Assembly (NCBI RefSeq): GCF_900635955.1
Contig: NZ_LR134201.1
Location: 1,984,001-2,048,000 of the forward strand
Source of the DNA: Cedecea lapagei
GTDB taxonomy: Bacteria; Pseudomonadota; Gammaproteobacteria; Enterobacterales; Enterobacteriaceae
Direction: 5' to 3'
DNA: 64,000 nucleotides
Shown: piece by piece, positions 1-9,029 of the stretch
How the letters are laid out: every line of letters starts with the position of its first letter
Position numbering within the stretch: the stretch's first letter is position 1
Translations under genes and position numbers: made by a program
The notes under the pieces: generated by a model
The model's database searches: none
Seen by the model: only the letters and a program-made list of their open reading frames with translations
Told to the model about the DNA's origin: nothing

Positions 1-146
1 CAAACCCTTTCAATGGCAGGGTTGTTGTCTAAAAATTGAGTCTTAAAGTGCCATGGTGTGTGGCCTGCACGTCAAAAATTAAGTTAACCGTATTTAAACC
101 AGCGCATATATATCAGCAAATTTTGAATTCCTTACATTCACGGCTA

Positions 147-175
147 TTGCAGAACTTAATATTAGGCTCTATTAT
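147..175 (+). promoter_or_regulatory. Probable hns promoter
   Basis: TTGCAG (147-152) and TATTAT (170-175) are separated by 17 bases, a standard sigma-70 layout. The predicted start near 182 leaves about 39 bases of leader before the hns ATG, similar to the short leader known for E. coli hns. The surrounding 1-220 is AT-rich, which suits H-NS autoregulation. No gene is visible between 1 and 220. Confidence 0.55.
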
Positions 176-220
176 TAGCTCTAACGTTACCCCTCCAATA
201 ATAAGTTTGAGATTACTACA

Positions 221-628
221 ATGAGCGAAGCACTTAAAATTCTGAACAACATCCGTACTCTTCGTGCCCAGGCGAGAGAATGCTCTCTGGAAACACTGGA
301 AGAAATGCTGGAAAAATTAGAAGTTGTTGTTAACGAGCGTCGTGAAGAAGAGAACGCGGCAGCCGCTGAAGTTGAAGAGCGCACTCGTAAACTGCAGCAA
401 TACCGCGAAATGCTGATTGCTGACGGTATTGACCCTAACGAACTGCTTAACAGCATTGCCGCTGTTAAATCTGCAGGCAAAGCAAAACGCGCAGCGCGCC
501 CTGCTAAATATCAGTACGTCGATGAAAACGGCGAAACTAAAACCTGGACTGGCCAGGGTCGTACCCCAGCCGTTATCAAGAAAGCGATGGACGAGCAAGG
601 CAAGAAGCTGGAAGACTTCCTGCTTTAA
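221..628 (+). CDS. hns: H-NS, nucleoid-associated DNA-binding silencer
   Basis: Histone-like nucleoid structuring protein that binds AT-rich, curved DNA, bridges it and silences transcription, notably of acquired genes. The 135-residue product is nearly identical to E. coli H-NS. An N-terminal coiled-coil oligomerisation region covers about residues 1-65, a flexible linker about 66-90, and the C-terminal DNA-binding domain carries the TWTGQGRTP hook near 108-116. The C-terminus ends LEDFLL, two residues shorter than the E. coli form and different in its last residues. The gene stands alone, with its own promoter upstream and a hairpin terminator just after the stop. The leader immediately before the ATG is very like that of E. 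coli. Confidence 0.98.
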   Translation: MSEALKILNNIRTLRAQARECSLETLEEMLEKLEVVVNERREEENAAAAEVEERTRKLQQYREMLIADGIDPNELLNSIAAVKSAGKAKRAARPAKYQYVDENGETKTWTGQGRTPAVIKKAMDEQGKKLEDFLL

Positions 629-651
629 TCCTCTCAGTGCTGCTTATTAAG

Positions 652-674
652 ATCCCGCTTCGGCGGGATTTTCT
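652..674 (+). terminator. Rho-independent terminator of hns
   Basis: ATCCCGC, a TTCG loop (659-662) and GCGGGAT form a perfect stem directly followed by a short T-rich run. It lies about 25 bases after the hns stop. Confidence 0.85.
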
Positions 675-675
675 A

Positions 676-1392
676 TTTCTGAAACCCACTGACTTTAACC
701 TCGCCGCAGAATCACACCTCAGAAAAACAATCATAAACCTCCTTACGTTTCTTTATTAATGAATCGACTAAATATTTTTAGATACAATACCTGTCCTTTA
801 GTACAGTCAATTTCACTCGCCAATCATCAGGTTAACTCTGAAAATGATTTAACGCGCTTCAGTTAACCCTTTGCGAACGTGATATACCCTGATAGCGGTA
901 TCAAAAAAAAATGTGATATTGCCAGAAAGAGTTGAACCATTACCCGATGCAATGGCTAATCATGTCGATAACTCTTACTTATTGTCATTATTGAGTACGC
1001 CTTACGCGCGTCTTTATCCTGCCTTAAGTATCCCCCCCTAAGCATAGACGGGCACCCCTCTGAGGTTTTTTTTCAATATAGCCCTATCACTTTTCTCGCT
1101 AATATTTACTTTACCTCACTGTTCTGGCGTTCACCTTTGTGGCTACTATTCAGCCGCAGGCCTGATGCGGTCAAATAATATGCTACCCATACTCGCCAGG
1201 GCGTATTATAGATGGCCATGATTGTTTCGATCGAAAGCAACACTTATACAGGGTCATATGCCGCTTAGACACGCGGTAGCGACGAGGTGTTATATCGTGA
1301 GTATACTGAGAAAGGGAACGTGACCGGCAGCGCACAGGCTTGCTGAGAGCGCTGGCGTGCCGGTCTCGTTAAATAACCAGGAGGGTGATTAC
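676..1392. other. Gene-free interval between hns and ugd
   Basis: About 700 bases with no credible coding frame on either strand. The first 500 bases are AT-rich. A strong imperfect hairpin lies at 1322-1365, with GACCGGCA pairing to TGCCGGTC and an inner GCGC/GCGC step. It lacks a T-run on the ugd strand, so it may be a processed 3' end of the ugd transcript rather than a classical terminator. At 1273-1281 GCGGTAGCG matches the core of the ops element used by RfaH, but no gene follows it on that strand. Its meaning is unclear. Confidence 0.5.
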
Positions 1393-2733
1393 TTAAACAA
1401 TATTAATAGAGGCGCCGCGGCCGATGGCATAATAGACAAAACCGCGCCTGTTGAGTCTTTCAGGGTCATAAAGGTTACGACCATCAAAGATAACGGGCTG
1501 TTTCAGCGATTTCTTCATCAGTTCGAAATCCGGAGCCTTAAAGCTCTGCCATTCGGTACAGACAACTAATGCATCAGCGCCCTGTAAGGCGGCCTCTTTG
1601 GTCCCCATCAGCCTTAAATCGCTGCGGTGACCGTAAATACGCTGAGTCTCATCCATGGCTTCAGGATCGTAAGCCTGCACGTCCGCTCCACGCTCCCAGA
1701 GCGCTTCCATCAATACGCGGCTGGAAGCTTCACGCATATCATCCGTATTCGGCTTAAACGACAGGCCCCAGAGCGCAAAAGTTTTCCCTTTCAGATCCTC
1801 GCCGTAGTGGCGGGTAATGAATTCCGGTAATTTTTGCTTTTGGGCATAGTTAACCTCTTCGACCGCCTGCAAAATGCGTGGCGTATAGCCGATCTGCTCG
1901 GCGGTGCGAATCAGCGCCTGGACATCTTTCGGGAAGCATGAACCGCCGTAGCCGCAGCCAGGGTAGATGAAGCTGTAACCAATACGGGAGTCGGAGCCAA
2001 TCCCCATGCGCACCTTCTCGACATCAGCCCCAAGGCGCTCGGCCAGGTTCGCAATTTCATTCATAAAGCTGATTTTGGTCGCCAGCATGCAGTTAGCTGC
2101 ATATTTGGTCAGCTCTGCACTGCGGATATCCATCAGAATCATACGATCGTGATTGCGGTTGAACGGCTCGTACAGTTCGCGGAGAAGGTCAATAACCTCT
2201 TCGTTATCTGTACCGATGACGATGCGCTCGGGACGCATGCAGTCGGCAACCGCAGCACCTTCTTTCAGGAATTCCGGGTTAGAAACCACGTCAAATTTAA
2301 TCTCCAGACCACGAGATTTGAGGGTTTCTTCCATCACCGCACGTACTTTATCGGCCGTGCCAACGGGTACCGTTGATTTGTCGATAACGACTTTGTGCGA
2401 ATCCATATACTGCGCGATGGTGCGTGCAACAGCCGTCACATATTTCAGGTCAGCGGAGCCATCTTCATCCGGCGGTGTTCCCACGGCGATATAGTGCATT
2501 TCGCCATGGTTAACGCCTTCTTCAGCATTGGTGCTGAACTGCAGGCGCCCTTCCTCATAATTCTTCTTTACCAGCGGCGCAAGGCCTGGTTCAAAGATAG
2601 GGATTTCACCTTTTTTCAGGTTTTCCACTTTCTTTGCGTCTACGTCGATGCACATCACATCGTGCCCAACATCGGCGAGCACGGCGGCCTGCACCAGGCC
2701 AACGTAGCCAATACCAAATACGGTAACTTTCAT
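1393..2733 (-). CDS. ugd: UDP-glucose 6-dehydrogenase, long form
   Basis: Oxidises UDP-glucose twice with NAD+ to UDP-glucuronate, a precursor for capsule, lipid A aminoarabinose and exopolysaccharide. The product has 446 residues. An N-terminal Rossmann fold begins VFGIGYVGL (residues 5-13), STVPVGT sits near 120, and the catalytic Cys266 lies in GCGYGGSCFPKD. The familiar E. coli Ugd beside gnd is about 388 residues. This protein is the longer type, common in pseudomonads and in many enterobacteria as a second copy. It starts 24 bases after the galU stop on the same strand, so the two almost certainly form a galU-ugd unit making UDP-glucose and then UDP-glucuronate. Confidence 0.95.
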   Translation of the reverse strand: MKVTVFGIGYVGLVQAAVLADVGHDVMCIDVDAKKVENLKKGEIPIFEPGLAPLVKKNYEEGRLQFSTNAEEGVNHGEMHYIAVGTPPDEDGSADLKYVTAVARTIAQYMDSHKVVIDKSTVPVGTADKVRAVMEETLKSRGLEIKFDVVSNPEFLKEGAAVADCMRPERIVIGTDNEEVIDLLRELYEPFNRNHDRMILMDIRSAELTKYAANCMLATKISFMNEIANLAERLGADVEKVRMGIGSDSRIGYSFIYPGCGYGGSCFPKDVQALIRTAEQIGYTPRILQAVEEVNYAQKQKLPEFITRHYGEDLKGKTFALWGLSFKPNTDDMREASSRVLMEALWERGADVQAYDPEAMDETQRIYGHRSDLRLMGTKEAALQGADALVVCTEWQSFKAPDFELMKKSLKQPVIFDGRNLYDPERLNRRGFVYYAIGRGASINIV

Positions 2734-2757
2734 CTTACCATCCTGCGTTGAATTAAC

Positions 2758-3666
2758 TTATTTCTTCGCGCCAACGGTGGCTTCAAGCCAGGTTTTAAAA
2801 TCTTCACCCAGCGTTTTATGACGAATACCGTACTCAACAAACGCCTGCATATAGCCAAGTTTGTTGCCGCAATCGTGGCTTACGCCCTTCATGTGGTAGG
2901 CCTCAACGGTCTCTTTTTCCATCAGCATGGCAATAGAGTCGGTAAGCTGGATTTCATCCCCTGCACCCGGAGGCGTTTTCGCCAGCAGCGGCCAGATATC
3001 CGCACTCAGCACATAGCGACCTACAACGGCCAGGTTTGACGGGGCGACGTCCGCTTTTGGCTTCTCGACAATCCCCACCATCGGCACGCTGTCACCCGCA
3101 GAGAGCGATGCGCCCTTGCAGTCAACCACGCCATAGGCGGTCACATCGGCAACAGGCTCAACCATGATCTGGCTGTTCCCGGTCACGTCGAAGCGACGGA
3201 TCATCTCCGCCAGGTTGTCCTGAGAAAGATCAGACTCGAATTCATCCAGAATCACATCCGGCAGAATAACCGCGACAGGCTCATCGCCAACTACTGGGTG
3301 AGCGCACAGCACCGCGTGGCCAAGGCCTTTAGCCAGACCCTGACGCACCTGCATGATGGTGACGTGCGGAGGGCAAATAGACTGCACTTCTTCCAGAAGC
3401 TGACGCTTAACGCGCTTCTCAAGCATCGCTTCCAGCTCAAAACTGGTATCGAAGTGGTTTTCGATGGAATTTTTTGAGGAGTGGGTGACCAGCACGATTT
3501 CAGTAATACCGGCGGCGATACACTCATTAACGACATACTGAATCAGCGGCTTATCAACCAGCGGCAGCATCTCTTTTGGAATTGCCTTTGTTGCCGGCAA
3601 CATGCGCGTTCCCAATCCCGCAACCGGGATAACAGCTTTAGTTACTTTAGAATTAATGGCAGCCAT
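2758..3666 (-). CDS. galU: UTP-glucose-1-phosphate uridylyltransferase
   Basis: Makes UDP-glucose from UTP and glucose-1-phosphate, feeding LPS core, trehalose, galactose and capsule pathways. The 302 residues equal the E. coli length. The nucleotidyltransferase signature GLGTRMLPATK is at about 17-27 and PKEMLP follows it. VEKP near residue 200 and GDEIQLTD near 235 are typical of the family. It is the first gene of a leftward pair with ugd. A purine-rich GGAGG lies a few bases before the ATG. Confidence 0.98.
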   Translation of the reverse strand: MAAINSKVTKAVIPVAGLGTRMLPATKAIPKEMLPLVDKPLIQYVVNECIAAGITEIVLVTHSSKNSIENHFDTSFELEAMLEKRVKRQLLEEVQSICPPHVTIMQVRQGLAKGLGHAVLCAHPVVGDEPVAVILPDVILDEFESDLSQDNLAEMIRRFDVTGNSQIMVEPVADVTAYGVVDCKGASLSAGDSVPMVGIVEKPKADVAPSNLAVVGRYVLSADIWPLLAKTPPGAGDEIQLTDSIAMLMEKETVEAYHMKGVSHDCGNKLGYMQAFVEYGIRHKTLGEDFKTWLEATVGAKK

Positions 3667-3734
3667 TGAAAAAACCTCCAGGACTGTTCAAGTTTCACAC
3701 TTGTCGTCAATTTAAAAACGCGGTTGAGTATATC

Positions 3735-3778
3735 AGCTTAAAAACAAAAACCGCCCCCCGTTTACCCCGGTAGCGGCT
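3735..3778 (-). terminator. Probable rssB terminator
   Basis: Read on the minus strand, CCGC, a G-rich loop region and GCGG are followed by a T-rich run. It lies about 90 bases after the rssB stop and ahead of galU. The stem is short and G-rich, so this is a moderate call. Confidence 0.45.
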
Positions 3779-3868
3779 AATTTAAGACAAATACGATTAG
3801 GTTGGTCGCGATATTACCATCGCCCGGGTTCCGGGAAAAAAGCTAAATGTAATCAGTTGTTCCGTTGT

Positions 3869-4882
3869 TTATTCTGCAGACAACATCAGCCGTAAACGGC
3901 CGCCAGAGCCCCACACCTGGCACTGCCACGCTTCGCACCGTTGGCTGATTTGATTCAGGTAAGCGTTGCCCAGCGTGCCTAGCGGCACCCCGTTGCTGAC
4001 CTGGATTTGGTGCTCGCCGGTATTGAGTGTCGCATTAAGCCCGGCAGAGACAAGAATGAGGTTTTTTAATCCGCTGTGATAATAACCCACGATGAGTGGA
4101 AATTGCCCGCTCAGATTTGCCTGCCGCAATAGCTGATTGACCTGTTTCAGTAAATTACCCAATTCCGGTAACCGCTGTCCCTGATGAGAAAGTTGTTCCT
4201 GAAGTAATCCGTTGAATAACGCACGTAACAACAGCGCCGCTAATACACCGTTATCGCCGGCACGCGTTACGTCGAGGCAATAAAATGCTAAGTCAGTATC
4301 TGAAAGCGGTGCAATATCGAGCACCAGACCAGGCTGATCGACAGAGATTAGCTGGCGATAGTTTATCCTGCAGTGGGACATAACCTGCTGCACCGGCGGC
4401 TGTAGCTCTTGCAGGAGCTTTGAGGCAGCCTGAGGGTCGCGCGCCAGAGCATCCCAGTCCTGAAAGAGACGCTCCTCCTCTTCCACCCGTGAATTAAACA
4501 TTGCCGGGTAGAGGCAGGATAAAACCGTCCCTTTTAAACGATTAAGATCTTTAATTGGTTTCAGCAAAACGTCCTGCACGCCAAGCCGCAGGGCCTGGGC
4601 GATATCAGACATATTTTCGGTCGCAGAGATCACCAGTATGGGGGTTTGGTTACCTTCATTGCGAATATGCTCCACCAGCTCAAGCCCGTTCATTCTCGGC
4701 ATCGCCAGATCGCAAATCAGAAGGTCCGGAACGGATTGCGCCAGTTTTTCGAGCGCGTCCATACCGTCCCGGGCAACCAGGGTTAGCGCCCCGAGCGAAG
4801 TAAGATAACTGTCCAGCAGAGAGCGGAAAACGGGCTCGTCTTCAACAATGAGGATCTGCTTTCCTTCCAGCGGGTGACTCAT
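3869..4882 (-). CDS. rssB: RssB, sigma-S adaptor and response regulator
   Basis: Adaptor that binds sigma S (RpoS) and delivers it to the ClpXP protease, with activity modulated by phosphorylation and anti-adaptors. The 337 residues match the E. coli length. An N-terminal receiver domain (about 8-125) has the acidic pair near 15-16, the phospho-acceptor Asp58 in LLICDLAMP, and the conserved Lys in LKPIKD near 108. The C-terminal part is the degenerate PP2C-like effector domain. The neighbour rssA lies 81 bases upstream on the same strand, the conserved rssA-rssB arrangement. Confidence 0.97.
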   Translation of the reverse strand: MSHPLEGKQILIVEDEPVFRSLLDSYLTSLGALTLVARDGMDALEKLAQSVPDLLICDLAMPRMNGLELVEHIRNEGNQTPILVISATENMSDIAQALRLGVQDVLLKPIKDLNRLKGTVLSCLYPAMFNSRVEEEERLFQDWDALARDPQAASKLLQELQPPVQQVMSHCRINYRQLISVDQPGLVLDIAPLSDTDLAFYCLDVTRAGDNGVLAALLLRALFNGLLQEQLSHQGQRLPELGNLLKQVNQLLRQANLSGQFPLIVGYYHSGLKNLILVSAGLNATLNTGEHQIQVSNGVPLGTLGNAYLNQISQRCEAWQCQVWGSGGRLRLMLSAE

Positions 4883-4963
4883 GCGCTTTCCTCTGCCTGG
4901 TCATATTTCAATAGTGGCACGGTATCGCAACGAGCGCCTGTCAAAAAAGGTCTAAGCGGTAAC

Positions 4964-5872
4964 TTAATCATGAGTACGGACCAGAGGTAGCAGCTCATCC
5001 ATTTTTTTCTCTACCGCTAAGCTGCCAGCCTTAATGGCCTCTGAGGCGCGGTGAAAGTCCAGCGTCGAGATTTGCGGGCAAAACGGTTGTAGAAGAATAT
5101 CAGGAGGGTCCCCTGCCATTCGGTTGCGCTTGAGGCGATTTTCCAGCACCTGAATGGAGGTGGTCATGATTTCCATCGCGGTAGGCGTGACGTTCCCACG
5201 GCGGCTGGTCATCTTCCCCAGACGCTCGCGAAGCCGGCCACGCCAGGAGGTAGCCTGCGCCAACGGCTCGTCGGCCGATGGCGTCATGTTCACCGACAGT
5301 AAATCTTGCTGCATCAGATGGGCATCGTGCTGTAAGTCCACCGCGATAACGATATCCGCGCCCAGAGCACGTGTCAGAGAAATCGGCACCGGGTTAACTA
5401 TCGCCCCGTCTACCAGCCAGTAACCATTGTGCGCCACCGGCGACAGAAGCCCGGGCATGCTGCAGGAGGCACGGATAGCCTGATGTAAATCACCGTCGGT
5501 AAACCACAGTTCTCGCCCGGTGCTAAGGTTGGTCGCCACGGCGCCAAATCTCATGCCGCAGCCTTCGATAGCCGTTTCAGGGATAATGTTGCGAATATTG
5601 TTGAACACGCGCTCACCGCGAAGCAACCCTCCGCGGCGCCAGGACAGATCCATCAGACGCAGGACATCCCAGTAGCTAAACGACCTTACCCACCGTTCCA
5701 TGACCGGCAACCGGCGACTGGCGTAGGCAGCCCCCACCAGCGCGCCTACGGAGCAACCTGCTACAACATCAATCTGAATCCCTGCTTTTTTTAACGCATT
5801 AATTACGCCAATGTGCGCCCATCCTTTTGCAGCACCCGACCCCAATGCCAGGCCGATCTTTACCTGTCTCAT
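4964..5872 (-). CDS. rssA: RssA, patatin-like phospholipase family protein
   Basis: Member of the patatin-like serine lipase family; its cellular substrate is not established. The oxyanion motif GSGAAKGWAH follows the N-terminus. The nucleophile serine is in GCSVG (about residue 41 from the chosen start) and the catalytic Asp is in the DGA motif of LVDGAIVNP. Two starts are possible three bases apart. I chose the ATG at 5872 because GAGG sits at a good distance upstream; the preceding GTG at 5875 is closer to it. Length is 302 residues against 301 in E. coli. It forms a unit with rssB. Confidence 0.95.
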   Translation of the reverse strand: MRQVKIGLALGSGAAKGWAHIGVINALKKAGIQIDVVAGCSVGALVGAAYASRRLPVMERWVRSFSYWDVLRLMDLSWRRGGLLRGERVFNNIRNIIPETAIEGCGMRFGAVATNLSTGRELWFTDGDLHQAIRASCSMPGLLSPVAHNGYWLVDGAIVNPVPISLTRALGADIVIAVDLQHDAHLMQQDLLSVNMTPSADEPLAQATSWRGRLRERLGKMTSRRGNVTPTAMEIMTTSIQVLENRLKRNRMAGDPPDILLQPFCPQISTLDFHRASEAIKAGSLAVEKKMDELLPLVRTHD

Positions 5873-5986
5873 CACGCCTCGGTCAATCTTCCCCGGTAAT
5901 CACTCCGTGACGCCAACGCTACTGCTCAGTTAACATAAGCGCTGCCGTAGTGTTTTTGACGCCGTTTATTTTTTCCTGGAGATGCA

Positions 5987-6442
5987 ATGTTGCAACTTTG
6001 TCCCTGTGGCAGCGGATCGGAGTATAGCTTATGTTGCCAGCCTTACCTAAGCGCTGGGCAGTATCCGCAACGCCCGTCACAGCTTATGCGCTCTCGTTAT
6101 ACTGCATTTGTGAAGCAGAATGCCGATTATCTGGTGTCCAGCTGGCATGAGAGCTGCCGCAGCCCCTCTTTAAAATCAGAAATATCCAACGGTTTTGGCG
6201 AAACGGAATGGCTGGGCCTGACGATATACGAAGAGGCCGAAGGCAAAGATGCCAACGAAGGATTTGTCAGTTTCGTTGCTCGTTTTCGCGAAAACGGCAA
6301 GCAAAGTGCGATAATCGAACGTTCCCGTTTCGTCAGGGAAAGCGGCCAATGGTATTATATCGATGGCCTCCGCCCGCAGTTCGGTCGTAATGACCCCTGC
6401 CCTTGCGGTTCAGGTAAAAAATATAAAAAATGCTGCGGGTGA
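5987..6442 (+). CDS. ychJ: YchJ family SEC-C motif protein
   Basis: Small cytoplasmic protein of unknown function with cysteine-rich zinc-binding SEC-C motifs at both ends. CPCGSG occurs at residues 5-10 and CPCGSGKKYKKCC at the C-terminus. The middle is the YchJ NTF2-like domain. The 151 residues match the E. coli protein. It is divergent from rssA and followed by purU on the same strand 63 bases later. Confidence 0.93.
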   Translation: MLQLCPCGSGSEYSLCCQPYLSAGQYPQRPSQLMRSRYTAFVKQNADYLVSSWHESCRSPSLKSEISNGFGETEWLGLTIYEEAEGKDANEGFVSFVARFRENGKQSAIIERSRFVRESGQWYYIDGLRPQFGRNDPCPCGSGKKYKKCCG

Positions 6443-6505
6443 TAGCCTTCCCTTCATAACAGCATTATTGTTTCGCAAACACCGTTCAACAGGATTTCTC
6501 TCTTC

Positions 6506-7348
6506 ATGCAGGCATTACAACGTAAAGTTCTCCGCACAATCTGCCCCGATCAAAAGGGTCTCATCGCGCGAATCACCAATATTTGCTACAAACACGAACT
6601 CAATATTGTCCAGAACAATGAATTTGTCGATCATCGTACCGGTCGCTTCTTTATGCGCACCGAGCTGGAAGGCATCTTTAACGACACAACGCTGATGGCA
6701 GACCTCGACAGCGCGCTACCGGAAGGTTCTGTTCGTGAACTCACCCCGGCCGGCCGCCGCCGCATAGTCATCTTAGTCACCAAGGAAGCCCACTGTCTGG
6801 GCGATTTGCTGATGAAATCCACCTACGGTGGCCTGGACGTGGAAATTGCGGCCGTCATCGGCAACCACGAAACCCTGCGTACTTTAGTGGAGCGTTTTGA
6901 TATTCCGTTCCAGCTTGTCAGCCATGAAGGCATGACCCGTGAAGAGCACGATATGCAAATGGCTGACGCCATCGACGCGCACAAACCAGACTACGTAGTC
7001 CTGGCTAAATATATGCGAGTGCTGACGCCAGAATTTGTCGCCCGCTTCCCGAACCAGATTATCAATATCCACCACTCGTTCCTGCCGGCGTTTATCGGGG
7101 CTCGCCCTTATCATCAGGCCTATGAGCGCGGCGTGAAGATTATCGGCGCCACCGCGCATTACGTTAATGATAATTTGGACGAAGGCCCAATCATTATGCA
7201 GGACGTTATTCACGTCGATCACACCTATACCGCAGACGATATGATGCGGGCCGGACGTGACGTAGAAAAAAATGTGTTGAGCCGCGCGCTGTATGAAGTG
7301 CTGGCGCAGCGCGTCTTCGTCTACGGCAACCGCACGATCATTCTGTAA
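6506..7348 (+). CDS. purU: Formyltetrahydrofolate deformylase
   Basis: Hydrolyses 10-formyl-tetrahydrofolate to formate and THF, balancing one-carbon pools and supplying formate to PurT. The 280 residues are the E. coli length and near-identical. An N-terminal ACT domain (about 8-85) precedes the formyl-transferase fold. That fold carries NIHHSFLPAF (about 188-197) with the catalytic His, and the downstream Asp in the DEGPIIMQ segment. The gene is monocistronic and followed by the tRNA-Tyr operon. Confidence 0.98.
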   Translation: MQALQRKVLRTICPDQKGLIARITNICYKHELNIVQNNEFVDHRTGRFFMRTELEGIFNDTTLMADLDSALPEGSVRELTPAGRRRIVILVTKEAHCLGDLLMKSTYGGLDVEIAAVIGNHETLRTLVERFDIPFQLVSHEGMTREEHDMQMADAIDAHKPDYVVLAKYMRVLTPEFVARFPNQIINIHHSFLPAFIGARPYHQAYERGVKIIGATAHYVNDNLDEGPIIMQDVIHVDHTYTADDMMRAGRDVEKNVLSRALYEVLAQRVFVYGNRTIIL

Positions 7349-7429
7349 TCACGCGGAAAATGAATTGGTTAGCTTTACGGCGCTACGCGTAAAAAATCGG
7401 CAAACGATTCATTTTCTTAACGTGAAGGC

Positions 7430-7457
7430 TTTACAGCGGCGCTTCATTTGATATGAT
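7430..7457 (+). promoter_or_regulatory. tRNA-Tyr (tyrT-type) promoter
   Basis: TTTACA (7430-7435) and TATGAT (7452-7457) are 16 bases apart and followed by a GC-rich discriminator, GCGCCCC. This is the classic stringently controlled E. coli tyrT promoter almost base for base. The predicted start is near 7465. Confidence 0.85.
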
Positions 7458-7504
7458 GCGCCCCGCTTCCGCAGCGAAGCAGGCCAGTAAAAAGCATTAC
7501 CCGT

Positions 7505-7589
<85 letters not shown>

Positions 7590-7788
7590 TTATTCACCGC
7601 AGCGATGTGGTAATACCGATGAGATGAGGCAAAGTTTTCGCTTATCGGGAAGGGTGAGAATCTTCGATTAAGGTTCGAATCGAGCGAAAGCGAGATAACG
7701 CTGCTAAAGCAGCGGCCCGAAGGGTGAGGAGTGAAGCGACGAATAATCCTTCCCCCACCACCATCTCAGTATTAAAAGCATTGCCCCT
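7590..7788 (+). repeat. rtT-like spacer between the two tRNA-Tyr genes
   Basis: A 199-base spacer containing an exact 19-base copy of the tRNA 3' end at 7745-7763, ending CCACCACCA. Upstream of it, around 7660-7685, are fragments resembling the T-arm (GGTTCGAATC). This is the layout of the E. coli rtT repeats, in which tRNA-Tyr 3' ends are duplicated in the spacer. No open frame is convincing. Confidence 0.75.
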
Positions 7789-7873
<85 letters not shown>

Positions 7874-8390
7874 TCTCTCAGAAAAAATTCAGACCTTTAA
7901 ATTCGCAGAATCTTCCAGATACCCGTTGGGGAAGGACGAGAAGCTTCGACTAAGGTTCGACTCACGCCAGTGAGAACGCGCGCTGCGCGGTCATCCTTCC
8001 CCCGCCACCATCTCTCAGAAAAAATCCAGACCTTTAAATTCGCAGAATCTTCCAGATTCCCCTTGGGGAAGGACGAGAAGCTTCGACTAAGGTTCGACTC
8101 ACACCAGTGAGAACGCGCGCTGCGCGGTCATCCTTCCCCCGCCACCCTCTCTCAGAAAAAATCCAGACCTTTAAATTCGCAGAATCTTCCAGATACCCGT
8201 TGGGGAAGGACGAGAAGCTTCGACTAAGGTTCGACTCACGCCAGTGAGAACGCGCGCTGCGCGGTCATCCTTCCCCCGCCACCCTCTCTCAGAAAAAATT
8301 CAGACCTTTAAATTTGCAGAATCTTCCAGATTCCCGCTGGGGAAGGACGAGAAGCTTCGATTAAGATTCGACTCACGCCAGTGAACGGGC
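7874..8390 (+). repeat. Tandem 137-bp repeats carrying tRNA-Tyr 3' ends
   Basis: Three full units start at 7874, 8011 and 8148, and a fourth incomplete unit starts at 8285 and decays after about 8385. Each begins TCTCTCAGAAAAAAT and contains GACGAGAAGCTTCGA. The full units end in a copy of the tRNA tail ATCCTTCCCCCGCCACC. The first unit ends in intact CCACCA; the next two end CCACCC. Unit length is constant at 137, against 178 for E. coli rtT units. They lie downstream of the tRNAs in the same transcript, where E. coli makes the RttR RNA, so a stable processed RNA is possible. Confidence 0.85.
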
Positions 8391-8421
8391 GGACCCGGCA
8401 CTCAGGCCCGCAACTCATCGC

Positions 8422-8799
8422 TTACATCACGGCATTAATAATAAAAAAGCCGACCGCGGTCATCACCAGCGAGCCAAATACATGGGCGAAGATGGATGCC
8501 ATTGCCCAGAGATAATTTCCGCCCTGCAGCAGGGAGAAAAGCTCAACCGAAAAGGTCGAAAAGGTACTCATCCCGCCGCACAGGCCGGTGGTGATCAGCA
8601 GCTTCCAGCCGGGATCGAGCTGCGGCTGGCGAAGAAAGAACGCCAGCGCGCCGCCGATGATCAACCCCGCCAGCAGGTTAACCGCCAGCGTCCCCAGGGG
8701 CAGATGAGGAAAAAGGCCATTAAGGCGTACGGCCAGCAGCCAGCGAATGACGCATCCCGCCGAGCCGCCGACAATAACTGCAAAGAGTGATTTAACCAT
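8422..8799 (-). CDS. crcB: Fluoride exporter CrcB/FluC
   Basis: Small inner-membrane channel that exports fluoride as a dual-topology dimer. The 125 residues form four predicted membrane helices. Family marks are GGSAGCVIRW near 11-20, GTLAVNLLAG near 36-45 and GLCGGMSTFSTF near 73-84, with the pore phenylalanines of STFSTF. A fluoride riboswitch lies 126 bases upstream on the same strand. It sits at the tRNA-Tyr/nar junction next to ars genes, where E. coli K-12 has neither, suggesting an inserted toxic-ion block. Confidence 0.95.
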   Translation of the reverse strand: MVKSLFAVIVGGSAGCVIRWLLAVRLNGLFPHLPLGTLAVNLLAGLIIGGALAFFLRQPQLDPGWKLLITTGLCGGMSTFSTFSVELFSLLQGGNYLWAMASIFAHVFGSLVMTAVGFFIINAVM

Positions 8800-8924
8800 G
8801 TTTCCCTCACAAGTTGCCTCAATGGCAAAATGTTATTAGATAATAATGAGTTACTTTAAGCTATAGCAGGGAAAACAGGCAGAGCGGATAATTGATCGGC
8901 CTGATACCCTCCCATACTAAAGGA

Positions 8925-8989
8925 GTTATACCAGGCGTCATCAGCCTTCGAAAGAGGCGGTTGGGAAAGGTGGAACGCCATCACCCTGA
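8925..8989 (-). promoter_or_regulatory. Fluoride riboswitch (crcB motif)
   Basis: On the minus strand the sequence reads GGTGATGGCGTTCCACC, then AACCGCC, then GGCTGATGACGCCT. These are the conserved blocks of the fluoride riboswitch in correct order and spacing. It sits in the leader of crcB and should switch that gene on when fluoride binds. Confidence 0.93.
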
Positions 8990-9029
8990 AAATATTCTGA
9001 AGCGTTTTCTGGGATCTTTCAAGTGAGAT

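Noticed and set aside
221..628. Frameshift at the hns C-terminus
   Set aside because: The last residues differ from E. coli (LEDFLL), but no single indel restores the E. coli end, and H-NS C-termini vary among genera.
1021..1050. RcsAB-type box in the hns-ugd interval
   Set aside because: The TAAG...CCTA resemblance contains a seven-C run and fails most consensus positions.
7874..8390. Possible CRISPR array
   Set aside because: Whole 137-base units are repeated without unique spacers, no cas genes are near, and units end in tRNA-Tyr tails as in rtT repeats.
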